Part shown: positions 24,301 through 35,391 of the stretch, one piece after another
How the letters are laid out: each line of letters opens with the position of its first letter
Position numbering within the stretch: position 1 is the first letter of the stretch
DNA from: Cubamyces lactineus
Taxonomy: Eukaryota; Basidiomycota; Agaricomycetes; Polyporales; Polyporaceae
Assembly (NCBI GenBank): GCA_022376465.1
Contig: JACDTU010000007.1
Location: forward strand, 1,426,001 to 1,490,000
DNA length: 64,000 nucleotides
Reading direction: 5' to 3'
The notes under the pieces: generated by a model
The model's input: only the letters and a program-made list of their open reading frames with translations
Databases searched by the model: none
Told to the model about the DNA's origin: nothing
Position numbers and translations under genes: made by a program

Positions 24301-25338
24301 CGCCGTTTACACGCATTCGAGACAACGCGAGGCACTGAGACATCGGTCTACGATGTTGCTAGGGAGCCTTGCCTCCTATGCCCTAGACATTTTGCGAATG
24401 CAATAGGAGGGCGGTTTGGAGTTCTGCGAATGAAGTCCGTATGGAGTGACGACGCTGCGAGATGTTGAGTCTCAACCGTTGGTTCTGCCTGGCAAGATTA
24501 CAACTCACTGCCAAGGTTACGCAATCGCCCGGATACCAGGCCAGCGCCGACTGGCCCATCAGTCACTCTCACCGGTACATACGGCGAACGTCCCGAGCGA
24601 AAGTTTTCAAGAACCCTCGGTACCATCTGTTCTATGGACCGCAAACCAATGTCCGCGACATCTATCGGGTGGGACTGGCAGCGACGTACGTGATGGAGAC
24701 GTACTGTCAATAACCTATAGACTTCAATTACCGCCAGCAAGGCCTCACCCGGACCCGACATCCAGAGGAAGACCCACGGAGACATGGCCCGGGCGACGCG
24801 CCCGTGGCCTTTATCAGCTTTGCGCACCCACAGTACTTTGCTCCCAGGTACGCGTCAAGGAGATAACGCGACCGGATAGTTCGAGGGTTCCGATTTGTGT
24901 GGTAAAATAGGATCATTGTAGGTAAGGATGGCGTCCACTGGGGTGATGAAGCTCGCAAGAATGTGGACTCGGTCCGGAGGCCAGCTGTTGTTCGGTAAGA
25001 GCGGGGGTTCTCGTACCTGGACTTATTGATGACATCACATACATATCGCAAGGCATATCGAGACAGGAGATATCGCCAGCGAGGAGTTCGTTGGTGCCAG
25101 GCACTGCTAAGAGTACCTAGCGCTTCGTAATGGTTGGGCCACGCCTCAACAAGCATTTCTATGAGAATGGTGGGAAAATGCAAACTATGGAGATTAACGG
25201 AGGCTGATAGATGTAATGAGTGCTTACCGGCTTGTATCGTTCCCTTACCGGTCCAAAGCCGTAGAGATGCGAGACCATTAGATACCTCCGCCTGGTGTAT
25301 GTACTACACGTCAATCCATAAACAACGGAGCCGGAATG
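18376..25338. other. 7 kb gene-poor block
   Basis: Between the Ser/Pro-rich gene and USE1 I find no frame with a known domain, membrane protein pattern, or splice-consistent chain. The longest frames (about 180 codons at 20394, 179 at 23490, 157 at 21650) have shuffled-looking composition and no matching partner exon. Simple GACCAC-type repeats occur near 18515-18545 just upstream of the Ser-rich start. No terminal repeats or tRNA genes were spotted. It may be decayed transposon sequence or contain non-coding RNA. Confidence 0.5.
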
Positions 25339-26360
25339 CTATGTGATGCGTATCACGAAGAAAGTCAACAAGAAGCCAATGAGCACAACAACGATGCTGA
25401 GGATTGTTATCCATGTCGTTCCCCAGCTCTTTGAGCGATGATCGCGTAGCCGCACGCGTTCCTTGCTCATAACATCGTGGTTGAGCTCAAGCTTCTCTTG
25501 CGTCTCCAGGACGACTGCTTTGTCCTTCTCAAGCGCGTCGGCGAAATGAGCTGCGTTGCGTTTCAACTGCGTAGCCATCTGCGCCAATTGTGCGGAGAGC
25601 TCCTCGTGCAAAGCGGCAGAGTTCTGAAGAAACGCTGGCGTAGCTTGCGTGGCGGATGTCTCCATAGATGGCATGGACGGTGGCAAGAGGGACTCTGAGG
25701 GGTTTATGGGAGCTCTTGTGAACACTGCAGAGTCGGATGGGGTCAGGAGCAGACCATGCGTGGCACTGCCGGGAGTTGGCTCCGCCGGTAGTAGAGTGTC
25801 GGAGGGATCCTCAGTAGCCATGAGCGCCTCTGGAGGGCTAACTTCGGACACTAATGAGGGTGGCGGAAGAGATGCCAAGAGAGGTTCTGGCTTCTTAGGT
25901 GTGGGTGCTACTCGCTGAAGAAGGGTGAGTACTCGAAACTGCAGAAGATAGAACGCCAAACCTTGTCCGCTTCAGCTACGATCCTCTCTAGACGATCCAA
26001 CGTCCTACGAAACTCGTCATACCGTTGTGAAGCAACACTACAATGTCATCCATCCAAGTAAGAATTACGATATTTGGGAATCGAGACATTTGCAACTCAC
26101 GAGTCGCCGGCGTCCTCATTCGATTCGACACTATGTAGTAGCTTGCGGGCATGCCTCACACTCTATACGCGAGTCAGCCAAGACAAGTGAGGTGATGGGA
26201 ATACGCCTTCGTTCACCTGCAACGTCCTCCGGGTGGTAATCCATGGTGGGATGGAAGATGAAACCTCCGCGACATCACTCCACGTCTCGTTAGGGATGGT
26301 CTTCTCCAGCCTACGTACAAGGCGTGCCAAGTTCACGCGATCGTGCAATTGCTGGTCCAT
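25339..26360 (-). CDS. USE1: ER SNARE of the USE1 family
   Basis: Q-SNARE acting in Golgi-to-ER retrograde fusion with the Dsl1 complex, Sec20 and Ufe1; tail-anchored in the ER. Exons 26360-26217, 26162-26101, 26037-25962 and 25938-25339 give 293 aa in phase. The N-terminal helical part reads LHDRVNLARLVRRLEKTI. The SNARE region is LHEELSAQLAQMATQLKRNA through LETQEKLELNHDVMSKERVR, followed by HRSKSWGTTW and a 20-residue hydrophobic anchor (ITILSIVVVLIGFLLTFFVI), then RIT. The third intron is a problem: the frame must shift between 25962 and 25938, so the intron is either 23 nt (donor after EADK) or 41 nt (donor after LERI); both close phase. Family is confident; that junction is not. The gene is divergent from the SQS1-like gene. 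Confidence 0.9.
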
Positions 26361-26771
26361 TGCAGATGCAACTCAGGTCCGCTCAAGAATTACCACAGAA
26401 CCAAGACAGAAGTAGACGCGTATAGTCACTGGACGGCGGCAGGTTTAGAGCTATACTGGTGGATGGGAGACTACCGCAGCACATTTCAACAGCAAGCGTG
26501 GCTGCATCGTATAGCGGGCGTCTATCCTTATTTGAAAAGGGCGCTTAGATTCACAGTCAGATTCAGCTCGGCCAAGCAGTGGAGGACTGAGTGAGCACTC
26601 CGCAAAGCTTCGTCTCTACCTCTTCTTCCACGACCGCGCTCTTCCCTGGTTTTCTCATTTTCATCTTTCGGCATTCTGGTGAAAGCTGTCTTGCCGTCAG
26701 CTTCTTCAGCAAACTCCCACAATCGTTGTATCCGTACGCGCTATCAACACACCATCGTGTATCAATAAGAC
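26361..26771. promoter_or_regulatory. Shared USE1 / SQS1-like promoter region
   Basis: These 411 nt separate two divergent ATGs and should contain both promoters. The SQS1 side is CT-rich around 26590-26650. No TATA element is clear. Confidence 0.45.
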
Positions 26772-29700
26772 ATGGCTAGAGGAAACGGTGGAAGAAACCG
26801 TGGTCGTGGTTTCCGAGGCAACAACAACGGCTCAAGAGGTAGAGGAAGAGGCGGTGGAGGAAGGGGCGGAGGTCGGGGTAGGGGAGGCCCGGCGTACAAT
26901 GATGACTTTGATTACCCTATACAGCAATGGCCCAGTAGTATGTTCAGCACGGCATACGTACGAGAAATTCTAGCTGAGAATTTTTTCAGATAACCCACCA
27001 AGCATTGACAATGGCCGACCAACAGGCGGCTTTCGTGCGCGAGGACGAGGACGGGGTGGGCACACACCAGGACTCAGCAGCCAGCCTACTCGAGGATTTG
27101 CCTTTCCTAGTCGAGGCCGGGGCCGAGGCGAAGCCGCGGATACTACACAACGAACATACGGACACGGTCGGGACTTGGCAACCAAACTGAAAGCTGGAGC
27201 GCCGTTGTCTAAAGTGCTGTACGAAGACCGACCGTTTCTCCGTCCGGTCGTATTCGTTCGTTCAGTGAACAACCCTACACTATTCCAGCAAGAGGAGGAG
27301 ATCTTCCAGCCGGTCGTAGAAGCAGCAGGTCAGTCCATCTAACATGCACAAGCGATAGTATTTCACTCATTCAATGCAACTAGTTGACGGAGATGAAACA
27401 AGTCATGTTCCAACAGCTGACGCTGTGTCGCGCATCTTCAACCCGAATTTGTCAGATGATGATGAAGAGCTGGAAGAAGTAGACTTCGCAGATATTGGCC
27501 GGTTACAAGCGGCAGTTGACGCTGCTGCCGCAAGCCAGAAGATGGACGCCACGGCTACGCAAGCCACCGCAGTCGAAGAGACAGCGTCGTTCTTCGTAGA
27601 TACGACGCCTGCGAGTGCCTTCCAAGGGAACGGAACCATTCGCACCACGCTAGATCGCTCGCAAGGTGTATTGGGAGGAACTGACGATGACGAAGAGGTC
27701 ATCGTCTATGTTGCCCCTCATCCTCGCCGCGCCAGAGCTACACCCGCTCCCCAGATCTCGCCACCACCGGTTACACCGGCCCCATCTACATCTATCATCA
27801 CTGGGCTGACAATCGGATCTACGCCCACTGAAGTGGCCGAAGTGCCTGCACATTCGACGGCCGTGACATTGGAGCTTGGCACCCTGTACCCGGAGGAATC
27901 TTCGTCTCCTCAGGAGATTATCTCGGCTCCCGATCCCTCGGAGCTACCCCCTCCCCCCTCCTTCGACAGCGTGTCTTTCTCTTTCGAGAGGACCACCGTC
28001 AAGAAGCAGACTCGACGTTTGCATCCGGTTGGCACTCCGCGCTCACTGCTCAAACGCTCACGCAAACCCCGAAGGAAGTCTCTTCGCGGCTTCTCGGCTT
28101 ATGGCGCGATGCACGAGGAGGCGCAGTTGCATGAGGTAGACCCGCGCCGAGACGAGCAGCGACGCGGGGATTCGGACATCAACTGGGGTGACTCGGACTC
28201 GGACGACGGCGTAGAAGAGCTGTCCACTGGTCTTGGCGACATGGAGATTGATGACGGCATTAGCCTCTCGGCGATGAAGGCTTTCGTCCACAGCATGAGT
28301 GCCGAGGGTTCGAGACATGTCACAATGGACGATGTTGCGGATGCCGAGCGAATGCGGAGAGAAGATGCAGAGAAGGAGGTGCGTGGTGCGGAGTCTGCAG
28401 GCGAACAGTCAGACGATAGAGAGCTCGAGGCGGGGGAGTCCGCAGCGAGTGACGAAGACGAGGAAGGCACAGAGAGCGAAGACGAGGACGTCGACGAAGA
28501 GGTGGAGGCGATCATGCACGTAGCCGAAGCGGAGCTCATCGGTGAGAGCAATGGTAATGGTGATGCGGGCGCTGCCACTACGGAGGAAGGCGAAAGACAC
28601 AACGATGACGACGGAGAAGACGAGAGTGAAGACGGGGAGTTGACTCCTAGACGGGATTTCCATGCCAGCCTACAGAAACTTCGCTCCAGCGCCGCAAAAG
28701 GGAAAGGGAAGGCCAAGGCTGTTTCCTATTCCTCGGACGATTCAAGTGACGAGGCTATGTCCATACACATGACTTGGGCTAGTGAAGATGAAGATCATTA
28801 CGATCATATTGAGGTCAGTGAATCATGTATCGACTACCCGTCATGCTTCCTAACAGGCAGATAGGATATCCTCCAAGCTCATCAAGACGTGTTACTATCA
28901 CGCGATAGAAAGTCTAAGAAGAAGCTGTTTGCAGCGATTCGAGACGGGAAGTTCGACGACGACAAATTTGCCGGAATGATGGCTCCAGCCAGTACGTCTT
29001 TCGCTCACTGAGCTGTGCATACATTCGCTCAACCGTGATATCTAGAGCGCGGCAAGAACAAGGACGTACCCCCGGAGCTCCACGAGCAGTGGGAGAAGGA
29101 TCGCCAGAAGAAGGCAGAGAATAAGCGAAAGCGAGCCCTCGAGCGAATGCAGCTAGCTGCCGATCCCCTGGCGCAGCACAAGGGCGGAAAGAAGGGACAC
29201 AAAGCCATGCTAGCTGCAGCTCGAGCCGGTGCTGACGCTGACCTCCCCAATCGCATCACCGACCTCGTCTCCTTGGAGCAGCAGATCCGCCGATTCTTGG
29301 CTGACATTGGCGGAAAGAGCACGATGGCGTTACCGCCGGCTGACAAGGAGACAAGGAAGAAGATTCACGAGCTGGCGGGCGCGTTCAACCTCAAGAGTCA
29401 GAGCAAGGGGTCGGGACAGAATCGGTACACGACTCTCACCAAGACCACGAGGAGCGGCATAGGCATCAACGAAAAGAAGATCCGGCGTATCTTGAAGCAG
29501 GCGACGAACGGTACTTGGGAACCGAGCGGAGGATATGGCAAGACGAAGGCCGTGTCCCTCGCTAAGCACCGCGACGGCGAGGTGGTAGGAAAGGCAAGTA
29601 CCAGACCTTTGATATCGAAGTATTTGTGCCTGATGACTGTTTGCAGGAGGCACCTAAGATCGGAGAGTCGAACCTTGGCTTCAAGATGCTGGCTGCGATG

Positions 29701-29805
29701 GGTTGGGCCGATGGTGATCGAATTGGTCTGTCTGGAGGTTTGGACGTTCCTCTTGCTGCTGTGATGAAGAAAACGAAGTTGGGTCTCGGCGCGAGCCGTC
29801 AGTAG
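26772..29805 (+). CDS. G-patch/R3H protein of the SQS1 (PFA1) family
   Basis: Nuclear RNA-binding cofactor; in yeast Sqs1/Pfa1 activates the DEAH helicase Prp43 in splicing and ribosome biogenesis. Exons 26772-26937, 26990-27328, 27384-28813, 28865-28991, 29046-29593 and 29647-29805 give 922 aa in phase. The N-terminus is an RG-rich tail (repeated GRGRG units), continued in exon 2. A long acidic, disordered middle follows, including ADAVSRIFNPN, then a Lys-rich helix (ELHEQWEKDRQKKAENKRKR). The R3H-like segment covers roughly residues 760-830 (LEQQIRRFLADIGGKSTMAL, KKIHELAGAFNL). The C-terminus is a G-patch: ESNLGFKMLAAMGWADGDRI, ending LGLGASRQ. The last intron uses a GC donor (AG|GCAAGT). 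Disordered regions make the exact middle exons the least certain part, but they are one long frame. Confidence 0.93.
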
Positions 29806-30453
29806 GGGCGTGCGTGCCGCCGTCTGTCTTGTACATGTGCGATCCCGACTTTGTTGCGTAGTAAACGTCTTGACGCCTTGTAGTTCATCGTGTCGTAACT
29901 GTGTATTACGGACATGTATGGAACCGGTGTTTTCATTGTTTGTAGTGTCTCTGTGATGAGATGGTTGTATGTTCTGTTGTTTAACAGTTGAGCTCAGGGC
30001 CGGTGCATTGTTGGCCTGGCATCAGCGTATGCACATCTGTGCATATGGGGTACTCGAGTCGCGATCTTGCATTTTATAATCGCGGCACGTCTAGACATTC
30101 ACACTCACGTAATATACCGTTGCTCGTGTACTACCGCAGCGTGATGTGCCACACTGTGTGGTACGTGTTCAGTGCTCACTCGGGTTCGGACTGCCGCGGC
30201 AGAGCCGCTGTTTCCTACTCGCCTACCAATCTGGGATTATGACACGATATAGCGCCCACATTTGGCGCCGGACTCGATGAGCGTTTCAAGGCGCCGTACG
30301 GGCGAAGCTGCAAGTCCACCGTCATCTTCCCTTCAGCCTGCTACTACTTGATCTGTCTAGCCGGCCTAGCCTCTCCACTGGCTTACGGGACCTGCAAGGA
30401 GACTATCGTGATACTCTTGAGCCTACTAGTAACTGCACCAATCGTGAAGCAAT
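29806..30453. other. Intergenic region, 648 nt
   Basis: Lies between the SQS1-like stop and the MMTAG2-like start, both on plus. It should hold the 3' UTR of the first and the promoter of the second. No other feature is seen. Confidence 0.45.
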
Positions 30454-31349
30454 ATGTTTGAACCCGTCCGCGGTGGCACCCGAGGTGGCCAGGCAGAGTT
30501 CAAGTGGTCTGACGTCGCGCAGGACAAGGACAGAGAGGTACGTTCGATCGTACACCAGCAACGATGGCAAAGAAAACCTCGCTGACCCGATTTCGGGTAG
30601 AATTACTTGGGACATAGTATTAATGCGCCAACCGGGCGGTGGCAAAAGAACAAGGACATCCATTGGTACCAGCGGGAGGGCCCGCAGACCGAGGCGGAGC
30701 GGCAGGAAGAGATTCGGAGGATCAAGGAGGCTGAGGCCGAGGCTCTGGCTGCTGCACTGTGAGTATGCTTATCACTTCGCATAGATAGCGAGTGTGCTAA
30801 CAAGCGTACAGTGGCTTGCCTCCTGGCATGAAACCCGGTGGGCCAGGGGGTACTGGCACGGGCGCAAACGCCATCGCCGTCGCACCAAAGGCTGGTTCTC
30901 TCGACGACCTCGACCCTGAGAAGGAGGAGCGCCGCCGGCGCAAGGCCCAGAAGAAAGAGGAGAAACGGCTGAAGAAGGAGAAGAAGCGGGCTGAACGGCG
31001 GAAGGAGCGCGGCGACGCGTTGAGCGGTGAAGAGGATGCGGGAAGACGTCACAGATCGCTTTCACATTCGTCGTGGAGGCGGGAGGACTCTCGCTCGCCG
31101 GCTGCGTGGAGGAGAGACCGTGACCGGTCTCGTTCTCCTCGGCAGAGGGAGCCTTCTCGTGAAAGATATGACCGCGTCAGAGACGTAGACCGCGGCCGGA
31201 GCCGCTCAAGAAGCCCACCCGCGCGTCGGAGGGTGGACGAACGGGAGTACGGCGAAGAGGAACGTAACAGAGAACGCGAGAGGGACAGGCGACGCTGGGA
31301 AGAAAACGCTAGGAGAGACATGCCTGGAGCGCGGTGGGGCAGGCACTGA
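30454..31349 (+). CDS. MMTAG2-like protein (multiple myeloma tumor-associated protein 2 family)
   Basis: Conserved eukaryotic family defined by a short N-terminal 'kinase phosphorylation' domain; molecular role poorly known, thought to be nuclear. Exons 30454-30537, 30601-30758 and 30812-31349 give 259 aa in phase. The domain occupies about residues 1-60: FEPVRGGTRGGQAEFKWSDV, then YLGHSINAPTGRWQKNKDIH and WYQRE. A charged helix follows (EAERQEEIRRIKEAEAEALA). The C-terminal half is Lys/Glu and then Arg/Ser-rich with RSRSP-type repeats, like splicing-associated RS proteins. The gene follows the SQS1-like gene on the same strand; a shared link to splicing is possible but is inference only. Confidence 0.92.
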
Positions 31350-31912
31350 GCACGTCTCAGTGCTTAATGGATCTCATTCGTACGTCTGCGTGCTTTGCGT
31401 TCCTTGTATTATTTGATGCTCTCCGCCTTCTCAGACTAGGTCATGACCTACGTACTACGTACTGCGTCACTCTCCTCCATGTATACCTTGTGCTACTATA
31501 GGAATGTCTTCATCCTCTGCTCAGGTCCACCAACGGGACCGTCCGCTACATGTTTTGTTCCCGACACGTCTGAATGCGCTTGCACTCGCCTAGACCGCCA
31601 AGCTTCGACAACAGAGGGACGCGGGAGCGTTGTTCAACGTTTCCCACCCGGGCACCGTTGCGAACCCTTTACTCCGCCGTAGCAAGCAGCATCAGAAGTA
31701 TGGATCTAAGAATTACTGAACATCAGCCGCTATCTCCAGGCGTCGCTGACCATGACCGTCTTTGTCTGCCCTTCACTTCGTCAATGCATCGGGCTCGCGG
31801 AGTCTCGACCAGACGATTGGGGTGGTCTTCTAGCCCCTTGACCTCGATCGCTGGTGCTGCGTATTTAGTTCCGCGGCAGTCTTGGAATCTCTCGTTGCGC
31901 GTTGCTTCGCGC

Positions 31913-32834
31913 TTAGAGGTGGGTCATTTCTTCGCGAGGCGGTCCCCTCTCATGACAAACCGCGATCGCGTAACGAGCGTATTCATCACCGCGCAGCCGC
32001 ACGCGGGTGACACAAAAGGCATCATGGAGCTCCCGGCGTCGTTCGCGTCCCAGAAATAGTAATAACGCGCCCCCAGCAGGCCCGGACCCGACGCATCGCG
32101 TCGGACTCTTCGCCGTAAACTCAGACCCAGAGGATACGCGAGCGTTGCGCGGTGCCTGTGCAGGGTTCCGAGCCGTGCGATGACCGGCTTCTGCGCAGGC
32201 GCGAAGGCGGAGGTTGAACGAGCCACCACCGAGCAGGGTCCAAATCGGCTTCAGGAGGACCCGGTCATATTCTGGACGGTCAACGGCGCGGTCGCGTCTC
32301 AGGTACTGCTCAGTAAGGATAGATGGAGCTGCTGAACCGTCCGATTCGTACGGGATCTGGCTATAGAACATCATCAGGAGTGCGAGAGAGGCAACCCCGC
32401 GACGATCGAACTCGCCGGCCGCATGCCCAGGATGGCGTAGTGCTCACCAGGATATGAGTTGCAAAGTGGTGCAGCATGGATCACATCTTATGAGCGCATA
32501 CATATTGGCACGATGTGAAGATGACGGCTGGGCGGTCGAGCGCCGGACGGCACAGCAGCGCAGAGAAGGGTTTGAAAGCGGCGGAAGCACGCGCACCTTG
32601 ACATGAGCCACCTTCGTCCGCAAACCCACGACGCGTTGCAGTCGCTGCGGCGGCGTCGCAAATGACGTGACCACATGAAACTTGTGCAGGATTGACGATA
32701 CACATGTCCGCGCGCGCATAACGGCCGATGAATAGCCGGACGTGGTCTCGAGCACAAGACGGAGACGAGAGACGCATGGTCCAGGCGATCTGCGTTTCAG
32801 TAGAGGAAAGCAGGGCAACGGTATACATCGTCAT
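31913..32834 (-). other. Possible unrecognised gene or relic
   Basis: Several overlapping minus-strand frames occur here. The piece MMFYSQIPYESDGSAAP..EQYLRR..LLKPIW at 32374-32220, and in another frame GARYYYFWDANDAGSS and PFVSPACGCAVMNT ending at 31924, have protein-like composition. I could not join them with convincing splice sites, nor name a family. They could be exons of an unknown gene, a decayed gene, or chance frames in GC-rich DNA. Confidence 0.2.
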
Positions 32835-33439
32835 GGCACTCGGCGACTATGACGGGCGACCCTTGGCGGCAGCGGATGCATGAGACGCGTTGAGAGGGCG
32901 GGCCGACGCGCAGACGGGGACATGCGGACGTGGAGCGGCGATTGTTTGGAGCTGAAGGTGTTTCGTGTCCTCGAGGCAGACGGCGACAGCTGCAGCGCAG
33001 GATGGATTGCAAAACTGTGACAGTTGGCAGCCCTCGTTGCTGTCTCAGACCCTCACCGTCTGGCAGGCGCAATGGCCGACGCAGTCGGTTGAAAGCGGCG
33101 GGTGCGGATGCGTTGGACTCACGTGCGGGGGATGATTCATGCGTATGGGGTGGCGGGGGAGGACCGGCGGCAAGGGCAGGGAGTCGGTGCGGTTGTCATC
33201 GCTATCGGCCAGACGGGCGCAGATCGACGGCAAGATTTGGGCGATGGCGATGGGCTGCAGGAGGAGAGGACGGAAGGGTAAGCGAGGCCGACGTTGTGTG
33301 GCCGCTCGCAAGGGACGGGACGGGGTCTTCGCCTTTTTGGGACTAGGTCTTCTTGGACTGTACAGCTGCCGCGCTTCACTCGACCCTTGCATCTCTCCCC
33401 CTCGCTAGTCTCTCCTTCCTGTCGTCCTCCATCTACCTT

Positions 33440-33447
33440 TATATATT
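33440..33447 (+). promoter_or_regulatory. TATA element in CT-rich promoter
   Basis: TTATATAT sits inside a nearly pure pyrimidine tract, about 235 nt upstream of the DUF6593 start codon. CT-rich tracts next to a TATA box are typical of highly expressed fungal genes. Confidence 0.5.
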
Positions 33448-33681
33448 CCACATCGTCCCTCCTTCCCCTCTTACGCTCTCTCCTAATTTTCCCTCACGCG
33501 ACCACCTCTCCCTACCCACCACACACTCTACCAATCCCCCTCCGCCTCCTGGACTCTGTGACGACTATTATAATATCTATCTACCACTCCCCTCACTCGT
33601 GCGCTCCTTCTGTCTTTCCCATCCAACTCTCCAACACACCCACGCAACCCACGCCCCGCTTTCAAGCTCTCCGCAGTCAAC

Positions 33682-34400
33682 ATGTCCAACTTCGGCCTAC
33701 CCTTCTTCCTCGAGGATACCACCGGTCGCATTACCGGCACCGAATTTGTTGACCTCCACAATCGCATGCACCTCTGCCTCAGACAAACCCTTCGCGATGC
33801 GCACCGCGTAGCCTACGTGATCTACGACCTTTCGTCGCGTCAGTCAAACCGCGCCCTTGCCACCTTGGATTTCGGTGCAAACAATGCTCTCGGCACCATC
33901 AAGATCGGCGACGGAGAGCACGTCCAGATGGGTCAATATCTCGCAAAGTCTGGCAGGTACGTGTCCGATCCGTTTTGTGCTGCGCGGCCCGTTTTGACGC
34001 GTGTTTAACCGTCCGGGAATAGCTCAAAGTCGCGCAAGTTCAGGGCGTCCGACGGGCAGGATTACCGCTGGACCCTCCAATCCAATGGCGAATGGCTGGT
34101 AAATGACGCGTCTCGTTTCTTTTGAGCGTGCTTAACGTTGACATCCTGTCCTTCAGTGTACCAATGCGAAGAGTGGCTATCATATTGCGACGTACAGCAT
34201 GAAGCCCGCAGGAGAGCCCCACTACTCGGGCTCATCGGGTTGTATGCTTACTGTAGAAGAAGCCTACCCCCACCTTGTCGGTGGTACGTATTCCTCGCTC
34301 CCTGTGACGCGTACATACTGTTTCTAACGCCGGTGCCTTCCTGACAGAACTGCTCGCCTCGCTGACTATTATGCGACACATCGAGCAGCACAACCTGTGA
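33682..34400 (+). CDS. DUF6593 domain protein
   Basis: Member of a family found almost only in Agaricomycetes, with no known function. Exons 33682-33956, 34023-34098, 34157-34283 and 34348-34400 give 176 aa in phase. Family marks are visible in order: PFFLEDTTGRITGTEF, RVAYVIYDLSSRQSNRALAT, DFGANNALGTIKIGDGEHVQ with MGQYL, SRKFRASDGQDYRWTL, CTNAKSGYHIATYSMKP, and the C-terminal helix ELLASLTIMRHIEQHNL. No signal peptide or membrane helix is present. The promoter is CT-rich with a TATA box, suggesting strong expression. A second, divergent member lies at 63073-62301 on minus. Confidence 0.88.
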
Positions 34401-35059
34401 GCTGGGCTCCGCCCAGGCGGCGTCCAGAGCCGGGCCTACGGACGCTCTGCCACTCGGACACTACTCTCGTCCCCCCTCCCCACTGCATCTGCTAGCGTTG
34501 CCTCGCTATCGCATTACGTCGAAATCATATACTCTACTCACGGTGGGCCCCGCCCTGGTCGGGGCCTTTTCGCTACACTACTGAGCCTCCCGATAATCGC
34601 TCCCTAATATTGTCGCGCCCTCCTTCTACTGCCACCCGCCAGAGACGTCCGAAAGTAGCCTAATGTACGTTTATGTATACTTGCCACTACCACCTACCAT
34701 CAGCCTCCATCGTAAATAGCTTTCCCGCCGGCTGCCACTGCACGGCTCGTACTAACTATAGTCACTAGCTTACTCTACCATTATATTTGCCTGTACAAAC
34801 TTGTTCAATCTATCGTACCACTGTCGCCCGTTGTGGTTCAGCAAATCTAAAAATATGTCATTGACTTTCGCTCGGAGTTTGTCTTTAGATAATCACAATA
34901 ATCAGTAGGATCCTGCAGTCGTGCAAGGGCATTATAGAAGGTGCCCAAAAAGCGACAGGCATCATATTCTCAAAAACGTCACAAGTGATTTTCATGGACT
35001 GCTTTTTGACGGGTTGTGAGGCGTAGGCCCTTCAAAAAGATCAGGGATGAAGGGACAAA
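34401..35059. other. Intergenic, 3' of DUF6593 gene
   Basis: These 659 nt hold the DUF6593 3' UTR on the left and the 3' flank of the tRNA gene on the right. No frame or motif of note is visible. Confidence 0.45.
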
Positions 35060-35153
35060 TGCCAGGAGCGTGGATTGAACACGCGACCTCCAGAACTCAC
35101 AGCTTTCTAGGAAGCTCTTCAGTCTGTTGCTCTCCCAGCTGAGCTATCCCGGC
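35060..35153 (-). tRNA. tRNA-Phe (GAA) with intron
   Basis: The 94-nt minus-strand sequence folds as a tRNA: acceptor stem GCCGGGA with TCCTGGC (one G-T pair) and discriminator A; A box TAGCTCAGCTGGGA; T arm GCGTG-TTCAATC-CACGC containing the B box. The anticodon loop begins CTGAAG, so the anticodon is GAA (Phe). A 21-nt intron, 35116-35096, interrupts the loop one base after the anticodon, the usual place in nuclear tRNA genes. The first pair of the anticodon stem is a weak A-G, the only mismatch. Confidence 0.93.
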
Positions 35154-35391
35154 TTGTTAGACCTGGTCGTGCGCGCCTACCCATACCGTTTCAAAAACGG
35201 GTCATGACTGTGCATGGATCCGACTGCCACGGAGACGAACTTGAACTCGGTACCGCTGCTGTTTGGAAAGGTGATTGAGTCTGTTTGACTCCGACTGTCC
35301 CCCCATATACTTTCGCTGAGCTCGTACCATGTTCGAGCCAGGCCTTGTCCAGTAAACCCACAAGCCTCCCCGTTGGTGCACTTGAGCCACT

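Larger units (their letters stand above)
31350..33681. other. 2.3 kb between MMTAG2-like and DUF6593 genes
   Basis: The right end (33390-33681) is a strongly CT-rich promoter for the DUF6593 gene. The left and middle contain minus-strand frames at 32834-31913 that I could not assemble into a recognisable protein. Nothing else is evident. Confidence 0.45.

Noticed and set aside
28099..28716. 205-codon Ser-rich minus frame
   Set aside because: Antisense of the acidic Glu/Asp-rich SQS1-like exon; GAG/GAC repeats read as Ser on the opposite strand.
30603..31052. Leu/Pro-rich minus frame opposite the MMTAG2-like gene
   Set aside because: Antisense of a Lys/Arg/Glu-rich coding exon.
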